Origin: JBPYFK01 sp051984675
Lineage (GTDB): Bacteria; Actinomycetota; Actinomycetes; Mycobacteriales; Pseudonocardiaceae
Direction: 5' to 3'
DNA: 55,988 bases
Assembly: GCA_051984675.1 (NCBI GenBank)
Contig: JBPYFK010000009.1
Location: 1 to 55,988, forward strand
Below are positions 36,454 to 44,843 of the stretch, one piece after another. A program made the translations under genes and the position numbers. Positions within the stretch are counted from its first letter, which is position 1; each line of letters opens with the position of its first letter. The notes beneath the pieces were generated by a model. That model made no database searches. It was not told where the DNA came from and worked only from the letters and a program-made list of their open reading frames with translations.

Positions 36454-37108
36454 CTCGGATCACATCCAGGCACTTCGGTCTCACGTTACGCCGAAGGGGT
36501 CAAGTTACTACGCTGGCTAGCCGTATCGGCCGAAGCCTCTGACAACGATGCGGCAACGACGTTGCTCGGGGTTTCGGCGTAAGACCCGGTTGTCACGCAA
36601 CCGCGACTTCCGTGCGGACGTAGCCGCATGCGTTGTGACTGCCACATCCGTCCCTGCTGACACGCGAAGGCGGGAGCGACCGAAAGCCGGGCTGGCGCTG
36701 GTCAGCCGGGTGAGCGAGCTTACGGAGGGCGCCCGTGGGACCGGAGCAACCGTCGCCACCAGGTAACCTCAAAATTGACGGATCGGATATCCAGACTTTG
36801 GACCTACCCGGCAAGGGTGTGGGCTAGGCTGCCGTATCGCAGCCGGATGGGTGCCAGCCGTATCGGTCACCGGGCATACCGGGGCCGGACGTGCGGAAAA
36901 TCGGGGGCCCTGGTGCTCTCGCTTGCCTGGCCCGTCACCTCAGTCTGTGCATCCGAGGGCTGCGCGAAAACGTGTACATGTCGGAGGACCGAAGCCGGTC
37001 CGCCAAATCCGCCGGCATCTGGGTGGGGCTGTGTTCGCGAGGCGAGGATCTCTCGTCTCGGGGCTGCGGTACCGGTTTGGGTGTCGATAGCAGTACGGGG
37101 AGACGTCG
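36454..37108. other. Gene-free region upstream of the first kinase
   Basis: No convincing coding frame or RNA gene is visible in these 655 bases. A -10-like TAGGCT at 36825-36830 could serve a promoter with a leader of about 270 bases. A 73-codon frame from 36891 ends by overlapping the kinase GTG (GTGA), but its composition (RKIGGPGALACLARHLSLCIRG) is not protein-like. I therefore leave it unannotated. Confidence 0.4.
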
Positions 37109-38542
37109 GTGAGCGACGAAGGTCGCCTGGTCGCCGGACGCTACCGAGTGCAGCGACGCATCGGCAGTGGCGCGATGGGCGTGGTGTGGGAGTGCGTTGA
37201 CGAAGTCCTGCATCGCACGGTCGCGGTCAAGCAGTTGCTGTTGCAGCCCGGGCTGGACCCGGGTGAGGCCGAGGAAGCGCGGCAGCGGGCAATGCGTGAG
37301 GGGCGGATCGCGGCGCGCTTGCAGCACCCGCACGCGGTCGCCGTCTACGACGTAGCCGAGGACGAGGGCCAGCCGGTGCTGGTCATGGAATATCTGCCGT
37401 CGACCAGTCTCGCGGCGATGATGTCCGAGCATGGCCCGCTGCCGCCTCGCGAGGTGGCCCGGGTCGGCGCCCAGGTGGCGTCCGCCCTCGGGGCCGCGCA
37501 CGCGGCCGGGGTGGTGCACCGGGACATCAAGCCCGGGAACATCCTGCTCGGCGACGACGGCACGGTGAAGATCACCGACTTCGGTATCTCCCGTGCGCAG
37601 GGGGACGTGACGGTCACCAAGACGGGGATGCTGGCGGGCACGCCGGCGTACCTGTCCCCCGACGTCGCCTGCGGACAGGAGCCGACGCCGGCCTCGGACA
37701 CGTTCTCGCTAGGCGCGACGCTGTATGCCGCGATCGAGGGTAGGCCCCCGTTCGGGCAGAGCGAGAACACGCTGGCACTGCTGCATGCCGTCGCTGCCGG
37801 CCGGGTGGAGCCCCCGCAGAACGCGGGTCCGATGACCGAGCCGTTGATGGCCATGCTCGCGGCGCGCGTCGAGGACCGCCCGGACATGGCGCAGGTGCGG
37901 GAGATGTTGCAGACGGTGGCCGACGGTCAGGCGGTCACCTCCGTGCCAGCCGCGCCGGCCCCGATCCCGCCGGCCTTCACACCGAACGACGCCGCCAGCA
38001 GCAACCCGGACCTGCAGCCGACCAGTGTCGTCGGCGGGGACCAGCGCACCGCGATGGCGGGTGCTCCGTACGAGGAGAACCCGTACAGCGACGAGCAGTA
38101 CGACCACACCGCGTACATGGGCGGGGAGCCCGCGTACCCGGACGAGCCGCCGCGCAAGAGCAAGCGCCCGGTGCTGGTTTCGGGTATCGCGCTGGTCGTG
38201 CTCGCGGTGATCGCCGTCCTGGCGACCAGCGCCTTCCTCGGCAAGAACAACAAGCCTCCGGCCCCGGCTGTCCAGCCGCAGCCGACCGCGCAGCAGCCGC
38301 CGCCAGCCCCGGCGACCAGCAGCCAGGAAGACACGACGACGCAGGAGACCTACACCTACAAGCCCACGGCGACGTCCCGGACGCACCAGCCGACGTCCTC
38401 GGCTCAGCCCACTCCGACGACCACCCCGGCGGCTCCCACCACGACCTCCGAGCGGCCGACGAGCACGACGTCCCGCACGACGTCGTCAGAGTCGACGAGC
38501 AACGGCGCCAGCGGCCCGGTGACGACCCAGGGCGCGGGTTAG
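37109..38542 (+). CDS. Ser/Thr protein kinase, membrane-anchored (PknB-like), Thr/Pro-rich tail
   Basis: The 477-residue receptor-type kinase has its catalytic domain at residues about 10-270: glycine loop IGSGAMGVVWEC, lysine in TVAVKQLLLQ, glutamate in the RAMREGRIAARL helix, catalytic loop VHRDIKPGNILL and DFGIS. The APE motif reads SPD (AYLSPDVACG), an unusual change that leaves an acidic residue one carbon shorter. One membrane helix (PVLVSGIALVVLAVIAVLATSAFLG, about 352-376) is followed by a roughly 95-residue tail of Thr, Pro and Ser with no PASTA repeats. GTG 37109 has GGGGAG upstream. A hairpin terminator follows. Confidence 0.93.
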   Translation: MSDEGRLVAGRYRVQRRIGSGAMGVVWECVDEVLHRTVAVKQLLLQPGLDPGEAEEARQRAMREGRIAARLQHPHAVAVYDVAEDEGQPVLVMEYLPSTSLAAMMSEHGPLPPREVARVGAQVASALGAAHAAGVVHRDIKPGNILLGDDGTVKITDFGISRAQGDVTVTKTGMLAGTPAYLSPDVACGQEPTPASDTFSLGATLYAAIEGRPPFGQSENTLALLHAVAAGRVEPPQNAGPMTEPLMAMLAARVEDRPDMAQVREMLQTVADGQAVTSVPAAPAPIPPAFTPNDAASSNPDLQPTSVVGGDQRTAMAGAPYEENPYSDEQYDHTAYMGGEPAYPDEPPRKSKRPVLVSGIALVVLAVIAVLATSAFLGKNNKPPAPAVQPQPTAQQPPPAPATSSQEDTTTQETYTYKPTATSRTHQPTSSAQPTPTTTPAAPTTTSERPTSTTSRTTSSESTSNGASGPVTTQGAG

Positions 38543-38571
38543 CGCTGGCTGATTCCGGCCAATTCCAGCCA

Positions 38572-38602
38572 CAGGGCGGGCACCTTCTCGGTGTCCGCCC
38601 TG
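38572..38602 (+). terminator. Hairpin terminator after first kinase
   Basis: CAGGGCGGGCACC and GGTGTCCGCCCTG form a 13-pair stem (one G-U) around TTCTC, 29 bases after the stop of the first kinase. The second kinase therefore probably has its own promoter in the remaining 160 bases. Confidence 0.75.
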
Positions 38603-38761
38603 CTCGTACCGCTGAGCTGGGGCCAGCGGTGCGGCTGTGACAAGCCCGGCGTGCAACGGCTACCCGTGCCCCCAGTACGGTGGGGGCCATCGGTGTAACT
38701 GGCCACGGGGGTCCGGTCAGTACTGTCCAGTCACAGACACCGCCAGTACTAGGAGACGCCT

Positions 38762-40366
38762 GTGAGCGCCGAGGGTCGGTTGATCAACGACCGCTACCGG
38801 TTGCAGCAGCGCATCGGCAGCGGCGCGATGGGTGTGGTGTGGCGTGCCGTCGATGAGCGCTTGCATCGCACCGTCGCGGTGAAACAGCTCCTGCTCCAGC
38901 AGGGCTACACGGAGGAGGAGACCGAGGAGGCACGCCAGCGTTCGATGCGTGAGGGCCGGATCGCGGCCCGCTTACAGCATCAGAACGCGATCGCGGTCTT
39001 CGATGTCGCCGAGGACGAGGGCCAGCCCGTGCTCGTCATGGAGTACCTGCCCTCGAAGAGCTTGGCGACGGTGCTCGCCGAGCGTGGCACGTTGCCGCCG
39101 CTGGAAGTCGCGCGGATCGGCACTCAGGTGGCTGCGGCGCTGTCCGCCGCGCACATGGCCGGGATCGTGCACCGGGACCTCAAACCGGGCAACATCCTGC
39201 TCGGCAACGACGGCACCGCCAAGATCACCGACTTCGGCATCTCGCGGGCAATCGGCGACGTATCGATCACCAAGAGCGGGATCCTCGCCGGCACGCCGGC
39301 CTATCTGGCGCCGGAGGTCGCGCTCGGACGTGACCCGGCGCCTGCCTCGGATGTGTTCTCCCTGGGCTCGACGCTGTATGCGGCGATCGAGGGCGAACCG
39401 CCGTTCGGGCTGGACGAGAACGCCATCAGCCTGCTGCACCACGTCGCCCGGGGCGATTTCGAGCCACCCCGGCAGGCGGGACCGATGGAGCCGGCGCTGC
39501 TCCGCCTCCTGCGGCCGGACCCGGTGGACCGGCCGACCATGGCACAGGGCCGCGACCTCCTGCAGTCGGTCGTCGACGGGCGACCGGTCGCGTACCCGGG
39601 CGGTTCCGCGCAACGCGGTGGCCCGGCGCCTGCGTGGCCGCAGGCGCCCGTAGGCGGCCCCGGGCGCACCCGCGCCGAGTCGCGGCCAGCGGCTTCCGGG
39701 ACGCGGGTCGCCGCGCCGATGGCGAGCAACCCGCCGACCCGCGTCGGCGGAGCCGCGGCAGCCGGCGGGGGCGTGGTCGCTGCCGGCTCCCGTGAACGGC
39801 GATCGCGCCGCAACACGGTGTTCGCGGTCATCGCGGTGCTGGTCGCGGCGCTGATCGGCATCCTGGTCGCTAACGCGATGTACCGCGACGACCAGAGCCG
39901 AGCCGCCGCCCTGACGAAGCCGTCCCAGCAGCCAGCCCCAGTGCCCGCCGGTACCACGCAGGCGAACGCCGCCCCGCCGGCCGAGGCGCCGACCTCGTCG
40001 GAGTCCAGCAGCTCAGCGACGTCGGTGCCGTCGACGACGCGGGGCCAGCCGCGATCGGAGCGGGTGTCGGCGCAGGAGATGGAACAGACGGTGGAGCGGT
40101 ACTACTCGCTCGTGCCGCACAATCTCGACGCCGCCTGGGACATGCTCGGCCCCGGTCTCCAGTCTCAGGGCAAAGACAGCTACGAGGGCTTCTGGCATTC
40201 GATCGACAACGTGAAGATCCTGGGCACGCCAAGGGCGACGGGAAGCAACGTCATGGTAGCTCTGCAGTTCGACAAGGACGGCTCGACCTCTCGCGAGTGG
40301 CACCTGCTCGGTCTGGTCGCCTCGCCGGACGGGAAGATCCTGATCAACACGGACAATCGGATCTGA
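38762..40366 (+). CDS. Ser/Thr protein kinase with NTF2-like extracytoplasmic domain
   Basis: The 534-residue protein is a close paralogue of the preceding kinase in its catalytic domain (IGSGAMGVVWRAVDERLHRTVAVKQLLLQ, VHRDLKPGNILLGNDGTAKITDFGIS), here with a normal APE. The activation loop ends GTPAYLAPEVALGRDP. A Pro/Gly/Arg linker leads to one membrane helix (VFAVIAVLVAALIGILVANAMY, about 352-373) and a Ser/Thr spacer. A C-terminal ectodomain from about residue 437 follows: QEMEQTVERYYSLVPHNLDAAWDMLGPGLQSQGKDSYEGFWHSIDNVKIL, ending in DGKILINTDN. GTG 38762 follows AGGAG. The ectodomain probably senses an extracytoplasmic signal. Confidence 0.93.
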   Translation: MSAEGRLINDRYRLQQRIGSGAMGVVWRAVDERLHRTVAVKQLLLQQGYTEEETEEARQRSMREGRIAARLQHQNAIAVFDVAEDEGQPVLVMEYLPSKSLATVLAERGTLPPLEVARIGTQVAAALSAAHMAGIVHRDLKPGNILLGNDGTAKITDFGISRAIGDVSITKSGILAGTPAYLAPEVALGRDPAPASDVFSLGSTLYAAIEGEPPFGLDENAISLLHHVARGDFEPPRQAGPMEPALLRLLRPDPVDRPTMAQGRDLLQSVVDGRPVAYPGGSAQRGGPAPAWPQAPVGGPGRTRAESRPAASGTRVAAPMASNPPTRVGGAAAAGGGVVAAGSRERRSRRNTVFAVIAVLVAALIGILVANAMYRDDQSRAAALTKPSQQPAPVPAGTTQANAAPPAEAPTSSESSSSATSVPSTTRGQPRSERVSAQEMEQTVERYYSLVPHNLDAAWDMLGPGLQSQGKDSYEGFWHSIDNVKILGTPRATGSNVMVALQFDKDGSTSREWHLLGLVASPDGKILINTDNRI

Positions 40367-40385
40367 GCTTCGCGATGCCCTGCTG

Positions 40386-41309
40386 TCACCCGGCACCTTC
40401 CTGGCCCGATGCGGCCGCGTGTGTCAGGGCTGACACCAGGGATCGCGTAGCCGGTTGGTCCGCGACTGTCTCACGGATGGCGAGATAGATGCGCCGCACT
40501 GGCTGCGGGTGCCGCACCGACCGAACCACGACCCCAGGCCGGACGACGTCCAGCCCCAAGCGCGGCAGCAGCGAGACGCCTAGCCCAGCCGCCACGAAAC
40601 CCTGGGCCGCATAGGGACTGTCAGCCCCCAACGTTTCCCTCGGTGTGAACCCGGCACCGGCGAACGCCTCCGACAACGACTCAGCGCACGGCCCCCGAGT
40701 GAGGCCCTGTTCCAACATCCCGTTGATCCATGACTCGTCCGCCAGCTTGGCGAGATCCACGCACTCCTCGTTTGCCAGCGGATGCCCCTCGGGCAGCGCC
40801 AACCGGTAGGGCTCGTCGAGCAGATGCCGTACGCGGGCGCCCTTGATCTGTGGGACCTGCCGCGCGGCGACGAACACCGCGACATCGGCTTCGCCCACCG
40901 CCACCTGGTCCAGGATGCCTTCTTCCACCATCCGCAGATCCAGCCGCACGTCGGGGCATTCAGCGCGGAATCGCGCGACGGCGGGCGGGATCAGCGCCAC
41001 GCTGGCGCTCTGGAAGAACCGGACGCGCAGCAGGCCCGTACGTCCTGCTTTGAGATTGGCCAGGTCGTGCTCGATCTCGCCGACGAGCCGGCCGAGCTCC
41101 GCGGCGCGCTCAGCCAGCAACATGCCGGCGGCGGTGGGACGCACACCACGCCCCGCCTTCTCCAGCAGCGCGATCCCGGCTTCACGTTCCAAAGTGGACA
41201 GTTGCTGGCTGATGGCCGAGGGGCTGTAACCCAGGTTTGCCGCAGCGGCACTCACCGAACCGCTCCCTACCACGGCCCGCAGGACCTGCATGCGTCGAAC
41301 ATCCAACAT
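40386..41309 (-). CDS. LysR-family transcriptional regulator
   Basis: The 307-residue regulator has the N-terminal winged helix MQVLRAVVGSGSVSAAAANLGYSPSAISQQLSTLEREAGIALLEKAGRGVRPTAAG. A periplasmic-binding-protein-like effector domain follows (LLRVRFFQSASVALIPPAVARFRAECPDVRLDLRMVEEG ... GLGVSLLPRLGLD). The ATG at 41309 is chosen because the helix-turn-helix starts eight residues later. A TATGGT -10 with seven bases to the ATG suggests a leaderless transcript. It is divergent from an EamA exporter, the common arrangement in which the LysR protein controls the transporter. Confidence 0.9.
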   Translation of the reverse strand: MLDVRRMQVLRAVVGSGSVSAAAANLGYSPSAISQQLSTLEREAGIALLEKAGRGVRPTAAGMLLAERAAELGRLVGEIEHDLANLKAGRTGLLRVRFFQSASVALIPPAVARFRAECPDVRLDLRMVEEGILDQVAVGEADVAVFVAARQVPQIKGARVRHLLDEPYRLALPEGHPLANEECVDLAKLADESWINGMLEQGLTRGPCAESLSEAFAGAGFTPRETLGADSPYAAQGFVAAGLGVSLLPRLGLDVVRPGVVVRSVRHPQPVRRIYLAIRETVADQPATRSLVSALTHAAASGQEGAG

Positions 41310-41316
41310 GCGGGAA

Positions 41317-41347
41317 ACCATACAGCGATCCTGAAAGGTCACGTCAA
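41317..41347 (-). promoter_or_regulatory. Candidate promoter of the LysR gene
   Basis: On the minus strand TTGACG (41342-41347) is followed 17 bases later by TGTATG (41319-41324), with TATGGT overlapping at 41317-41322. The start codon at 41309 lies seven bases beyond TATGGT, implying leaderless initiation. The same stretch carries TGAAA-N15-TTTCA, a loose dyad that could be the LysR site. Confidence 0.45.
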
Positions 41348-41417
41348 GAAATTTCACTTGTCCTTACCCATGCTCGCGGTTCACGGTGGTTCCAGGACAC
41401 CGGAATCTGGAGGGCTC

Positions 41418-42410
41418 GTGAACAATCCGGCCAGTTACGCTCGACTCGGCGCGCTCGCGCTGATGTGGGGGTCGAGCTTCCTGCTGATCAAGGTCGCACT
41501 GGCGGCGTTGTCCCCGACACAGATCGCCGTCGCCCGAACCAGCCTGGGCGCCGCGGTTCTCCTGCTGCTGTGCGTCGTTCGGAGACATCCGCTGCGCTGG
41601 AGCGGCCGGCTAGGCCTCCACGTCGTGGTGGCGGGACTGTTCGCCAGCGCGTTGCCCTGGGTACTTTTCGGCTTGGGCGAGCGGTCGGTGGATTCCGGGC
41701 TGACCGGGGTACTGAACGGAACTACTCCACTGTGGACGGTTATGATCGGGTGGCTGGCCGGCACTGAGAAGGCTTTGACACCCGCCAGGATCACCGGGCT
41801 GGCCTTGGGATTCGGTGGGGTACTGCTGATCCTGGCACCGTGGCAGGGCGGGCACGAACTCAGTTGGGGGACGGCCGCCTGCCTGGCAGCCGCCGCCAGC
41901 TACGGCGTCGGATACGTCTACATTGGACGTCATCTTGCCAGCGCCACGCTACGGGAACAGGGAGTCTCTCCGGTGGCGCTGGCTGCGATGCAGATGACCG
42001 CGGCCGCTGGAATCGCGCTTCTGTCGCTACCGCTGGACGGCCTGCGCCCGGTTTCGCCGGCACCGCTGCCGTTCCTGGCCGTCAGCGTTCTGGGCGTGGC
42101 GGGCACCGGCATTGCCTTCGCGTGGAACTACCGGCTGATCTCGGACGAGGGCGCCACCACGGCGGCAACGGTCGCATACCTCATGCCTGCCGTGTCCGTA
42201 CTGGACGGCTGGCTGATCCTGAACGAGCGGCTGGGACCGCGCGAACTACTGGGCATGATGATCGTCCTGCTCGGTGTCGCGCTCATCCGCCAGAAGCCGG
42301 GCTCCACCGGTAGTCGGCGCATCCGTGGGTCCGGTGCCGGCGGCTCGGCGTTCTTGCCAGCCGGGTCACGGATACTCGCCGCGATGGCCCGCAGCCGCCC
42401 TATGGAATAG
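41418..42410 (+). CDS. EamA/DMT-superfamily transporter
   Basis: The 330-residue protein has ten membrane helices arranged as two EamA repeats: ARLGALALMWGSSFLLIKVALAALSPTQIAVARTSLGAAVLLLL, and later WGTAACLAAAASYGVGYVYIGRHLAS. GERSVDSGLTGVLNGTTPLWTVMIGWLAG and DEGATTAATVAYLMPAVSVLDGWLILNERLG are the characteristic ends of each repeat. The family exports amino acids or other small metabolites; the substrate is unknown. GTG 41418 has GGAGG six bases upstream. Divergent from a LysR regulator that may control it. A strong hairpin follows the stop. Confidence 0.88.
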   Translation: MNNPASYARLGALALMWGSSFLLIKVALAALSPTQIAVARTSLGAAVLLLLCVVRRHPLRWSGRLGLHVVVAGLFASALPWVLFGLGERSVDSGLTGVLNGTTPLWTVMIGWLAGTEKALTPARITGLALGFGGVLLILAPWQGGHELSWGTAACLAAAASYGVGYVYIGRHLASATLREQGVSPVALAAMQMTAAAGIALLSLPLDGLRPVSPAPLPFLAVSVLGVAGTGIAFAWNYRLISDEGATTAATVAYLMPAVSVLDGWLILNERLGPRELLGMMIVLLGVALIRQKPGSTGSRRIRGSGAGGSAFLPAGSRILAAMARSRPME

Positions 42411-42421
42411 CCGCTGGCCGC

Positions 42422-42452
42422 GGTGTGACCGGGTCACCGCCCCGGTCACACC
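42422..42452. terminator. Bidirectional hairpin between EamA transporter and response regulator
   Basis: GGTGTGACCGGG and CCCGGTCACACC form a perfect 12-base-pair stem around TCACCGC. It lies between convergent genes; the distal arm includes the stop codon of the response-regulator gene. Confidence 0.78.
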
Positions 42453-43126
42453 AAGCGTCGGTCCGAGGCCCACCGGGAAAGCTCGTAACGGTTCGACAGC
42501 TGGGTCTTACGCAGCACGCTGGACACGTGCGTCTCCACGGTCTTCACCGAGATGAACAGCTCGGTCGCGATCTCCTTGTAGGCGTAACCGCGCGCCAACA
42601 GGCGCAGCACGTCCCGCTCGCGGGGTGTGAGTTGATCCAGTTCCGGGTCACCGACCGGCGCGGAGTCGGGTCTGTCGGAGAAGGCGTCAAGCACGAAACC
42701 GGCCAACCGCGGGGAGAACACCGCATCACCGGCGGCGACGCGGACGATCGCATCCGCGAGTTCCCCGCCGGAGATCGTCTTGGTCACATACCCCCGAGCA
42801 CCGGAACGAATGACAGCGATGACGTCTTCGGCGGCATCGGACACCGAGAGAGCGAGGAACACGACGTCGGGGTGCTGCGGCTTCACCTGGCGCAGCACCT
42901 CGGCGCCGCCACCGCCCGGCATGTGCACGTCGAGGAGGACGACCTCGGGGCGAATGTGGCCGATGGCGGCGACCGCCTCGCCCACCGACCCCGCTTCACC
43001 GACGACATCCACCTTGTCGGTGGCACCGCTGAGCTCAGCCCGCACGCCCGACCGGAACAACGCGTGGTCGTCGACCAGGAACACCCGCACGGGCGCTCGG
43101 ACGGTCGCCCCGCTCTCGCTGGTCAC
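42446..43126 (-). CDS. LuxR-type response regulator of the PspC kinase
   Basis: The 226-residue NarL/LiaR-type regulator has a receiver domain with the acidic pair VFLVDDHALFR, phosphoacceptor aspartate in VVLLDVHMPGGGG, and conserved lysine in GYVTKTIS. The C-terminal LuxR helix-turn-helix is LTPRERDVLRLLARGYAYKEIATELFISVKTVETHVSSVLRKT. It should be activated by the histidine kinase encoded 74 bases upstream and bind the TCAGGG/CCCTGA sites in the divergent promoter region. GTG 43126 is preceded by AGGAAGGG. Compare EsrR of Corynebacterium, LiaR and VraR. Confidence 0.92.
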   Translation of the reverse strand: MTSESGATVRAPVRVFLVDDHALFRSGVRAELSGATDKVDVVGEAGSVGEAVAAIGHIRPEVVLLDVHMPGGGGAEVLRQVKPQHPDVVFLALSVSDAAEDVIAVIRSGARGYVTKTISGGELADAIVRVAAGDAVFSPRLAGFVLDAFSDRPDSAPVGDPELDQLTPRERDVLRLLARGYAYKEIATELFISVKTVETHVSSVLRKTQLSNRYELSRWASDRRLV

Positions 43127-43200
43127 CGTTACCCTTCCTCTCCTGCTCCTGCGCTCCTGGGGCCTACTCCTGGACCCGCCGAGCGGGTGCCGTCAGGTGT

Positions 43201-44640
43201 TCATGGCAAGGAGCCTCGACTCCGGCTGGCCCAGCGCGCTGACTTACCCGGATCGATACTGCCGCGCGGCATCTCAAGCTGCACTTCGGTACCCGCTCCG
43301 GGCGCGGTCCGCAATCGAACCCGACCTCCGTTGCGCTCCATCCTGCCGCGAATCGACTCGGCCAAACCGTGGCGATCGGCGGGGACCGCATCCGGTTCGA
43401 ACCCCTGTCCCCGATCCCGCACGTACACCGCGACCTTCTCCCGCTCCGCCTCGGCGTACACACTGATCTCGCTGACATCCGCGTGTTTGGCCGAGTTCAC
43501 GATGGCTTCGCGTGCTGCGGCGAGCTGCGCTCTCAGCCGATCGTCAAGGCGACAGTCACCGACGACGACCTGCTGCACCTCGATCGCGAACGTGTCCTCC
43601 ACCTCCCCGCAGATCCGGGCCAGCTCCTCGGCAAGCGTTCCCACGAGAGCGCTCGGTCCCGAAGCACGCGAAAGCGCCCGTCCAAGCTTCTCGTTCACTG
43701 GGGTGTCCCCGGCTGAGCCAGCCGCGCAATCGTCAACGGCCGACTCATCCGTGGTCCCCGATTCCTCCATTCCTAGGCCGACGCGGCTCGGACCGGCGCG
43801 CCCGTAACCGTCCGGCCCGTACAACCAAGTCCGAAGCTCCCGTTCCTGGCTGCGGGCCAGTCTGCGAACCTCGCGTGCCTCCCCCGCCTGCTTCTGGATC
43901 AGCGCCAGGGTCTGGAGCACCGAGTCATGCAGGTGGGCGGCGATCTCCGCGCGCTCCTGGGACCGGATGCGGGAAGCGCGCTCAGCGTCGAGATCACGCA
44001 CCAGGCGCATCCACCACGGCACCGTGAGCACGCCGACGCCGAGCAGGGCCGCAAGAACCGCCATCAGCGAGAACTGCAGGCCGTCCACACCGACGTTCGC
44101 GACCAAAAACCCGATGATCCCGGTGATCACGAGCACGGTGCCGGTCAGCACCCGGCCAGCGGCGGCCCGTCCGCGAGCGCTGCGGAGCGCCTCAAGAACG
44201 CCGCTACGGGCGCCTTCTCTCCAGCGCCGCCGTTGCGACTCGTCGGCCTCGCGCCATACGACCGCCGTGCCGACCAAGGCGGCACCGACAGGTCCGACAA
44301 TCCATGCCGCGAGGCCGTTGAGCAGGCTGCCCAGCACCGCGAGACCGAGAATGACCAGGATGAGTGCGAACGCCTGGTGACGCTCCCGGGAGGACACGGC
44401 TTCCCCGCCGCCTGGCCGCTGCGGCACGAACAACCAGAGCAGCCCGTACGCGACGATGCCGGCTCCAGACAGAGCCACCAGCAGCACGAATACGACGCGC
44501 ACGCGCAACACGGGGATAGCGAGATGGTCCGCGATACCGCCGCACACCCCGGCGACGATCCGTCCGGACCGTCGCCTGAGCAGCTTTGGCGGCTGGGTGG
44601 CGCCGCCTCTCACGTGCGCGTTCACGGCATCGATCGTCAC
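43201..44640 (-). CDS. PspC-domain sensor histidine kinase
   Basis: The 479-residue kinase begins with a PspC domain (PPKLLRRRSGRIVAGVCGGIADHLAIPVLRVRVVFVLLVALSGAGIVAYGLLWLFVP, residues about 17-72). Further membrane helices follow (ALILVILGLAVLGSLLNGLAAWIVGPVGAAL, TGTVLVITGIIGFLVANVG, FSLMAVLAALLGVGVLTVPWWM). The HisKA_3 dimerisation helix has the phosphoacceptor histidine in ERAEIAAHLHDSVLQTLALIQ, and the ATPase domain has AAREAIVNSAKHA and VYVRDRGQGF. A Ser/Gly-rich insert separates the latter two. This is the EsrS-like class of envelope-stress sensor. The GTG at 44640 has no clear ribosome site; the start is somewhat uncertain. Confidence 0.92.
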   Translation of the reverse strand: MTIDAVNAHVRGGATQPPKLLRRRSGRIVAGVCGGIADHLAIPVLRVRVVFVLLVALSGAGIVAYGLLWLFVPQRPGGGEAVSSRERHQAFALILVILGLAVLGSLLNGLAAWIVGPVGAALVGTAVVWREADESQRRRWREGARSGVLEALRSARGRAAAGRVLTGTVLVITGIIGFLVANVGVDGLQFSLMAVLAALLGVGVLTVPWWMRLVRDLDAERASRIRSQERAEIAAHLHDSVLQTLALIQKQAGEAREVRRLARSQERELRTWLYGPDGYGRAGPSRVGLGMEESGTTDESAVDDCAAGSAGDTPVNEKLGRALSRASGPSALVGTLAEELARICGEVEDTFAIEVQQVVVGDCRLDDRLRAQLAAAREAIVNSAKHADVSEISVYAEAEREKVAVYVRDRGQGFEPDAVPADRHGLAESIRGRMERNGGRVRLRTAPGAGTEVQLEMPRGSIDPGKSARWASRSRGSLP

Positions 44641-44660
44641 ATGGCCCGGTCCATGCGGAC

Positions 44661-44679
44661 ATCAGGGAGACTCCCTGAT
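44661..44679. promoter_or_regulatory. Operator A of the PspC module, inverted repeat
   Basis: ATCAGGGAG-A-CTCCCTGAT is a perfect nine-base inverted repeat with a one-base spacer, 21 bases upstream of the histidine kinase GTG. It matches operator B at 16 of 19 positions. Regulators of the LiaR/VraR type autoregulate through such dyads, so binding by the adjacent response regulator is the best inference. Confidence 0.7.
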
Positions 44680-44753
44680 AAGTCCCCGATCATGACCACC
44701 GCCGCGCCCGCGCTGCCAAAATCACCCTCCTGACCAGCGGATTTACCGGATGA

Positions 44754-44786
44754 CCCGGAAATCTCCGGGGCTCGCGACTTTCCGGG
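44754..44786. repeat. Inverted repeat CCCGGAAA/TTTCCGGG in the divergent promoter region
   Basis: Exact eight-base arms (44754-44761 and 44779-44786) separated by 17 bases, between the two TCAGGG operators. It could be a further binding site or RNA hairpin of the PspC-protein leader. Confidence 0.45.
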
Positions 44787-44790
44787 ATGG

Positions 44791-44809
44791 CTCAGGGGTA
44801 GTCCCTGAT
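44791..44809. promoter_or_regulatory. Operator B of the PspC module, inverted repeat
   Basis: TCAGGG-GTAGT-CCCTGA is a second dyad of the same pattern as operator A (TCAGGG-N5-CCCTGA plus a shared following T). It lies 35 bases before the ATG of the divergent PspC protein gene. Paired copies flanking both divergent starts strongly suggest one shared regulator. Confidence 0.7.
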
Positions 44810-44843
44810 GTCACCGTCGCTGGCGAACGCCAAGCTGGATGGC

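Noticed and set aside
36891..37112. 73-codon frame ending in a GTGA overlap with the first kinase
   Set aside because: The overlap is suggestive, but the translation is not protein-like and there is no convincing ribosome site.
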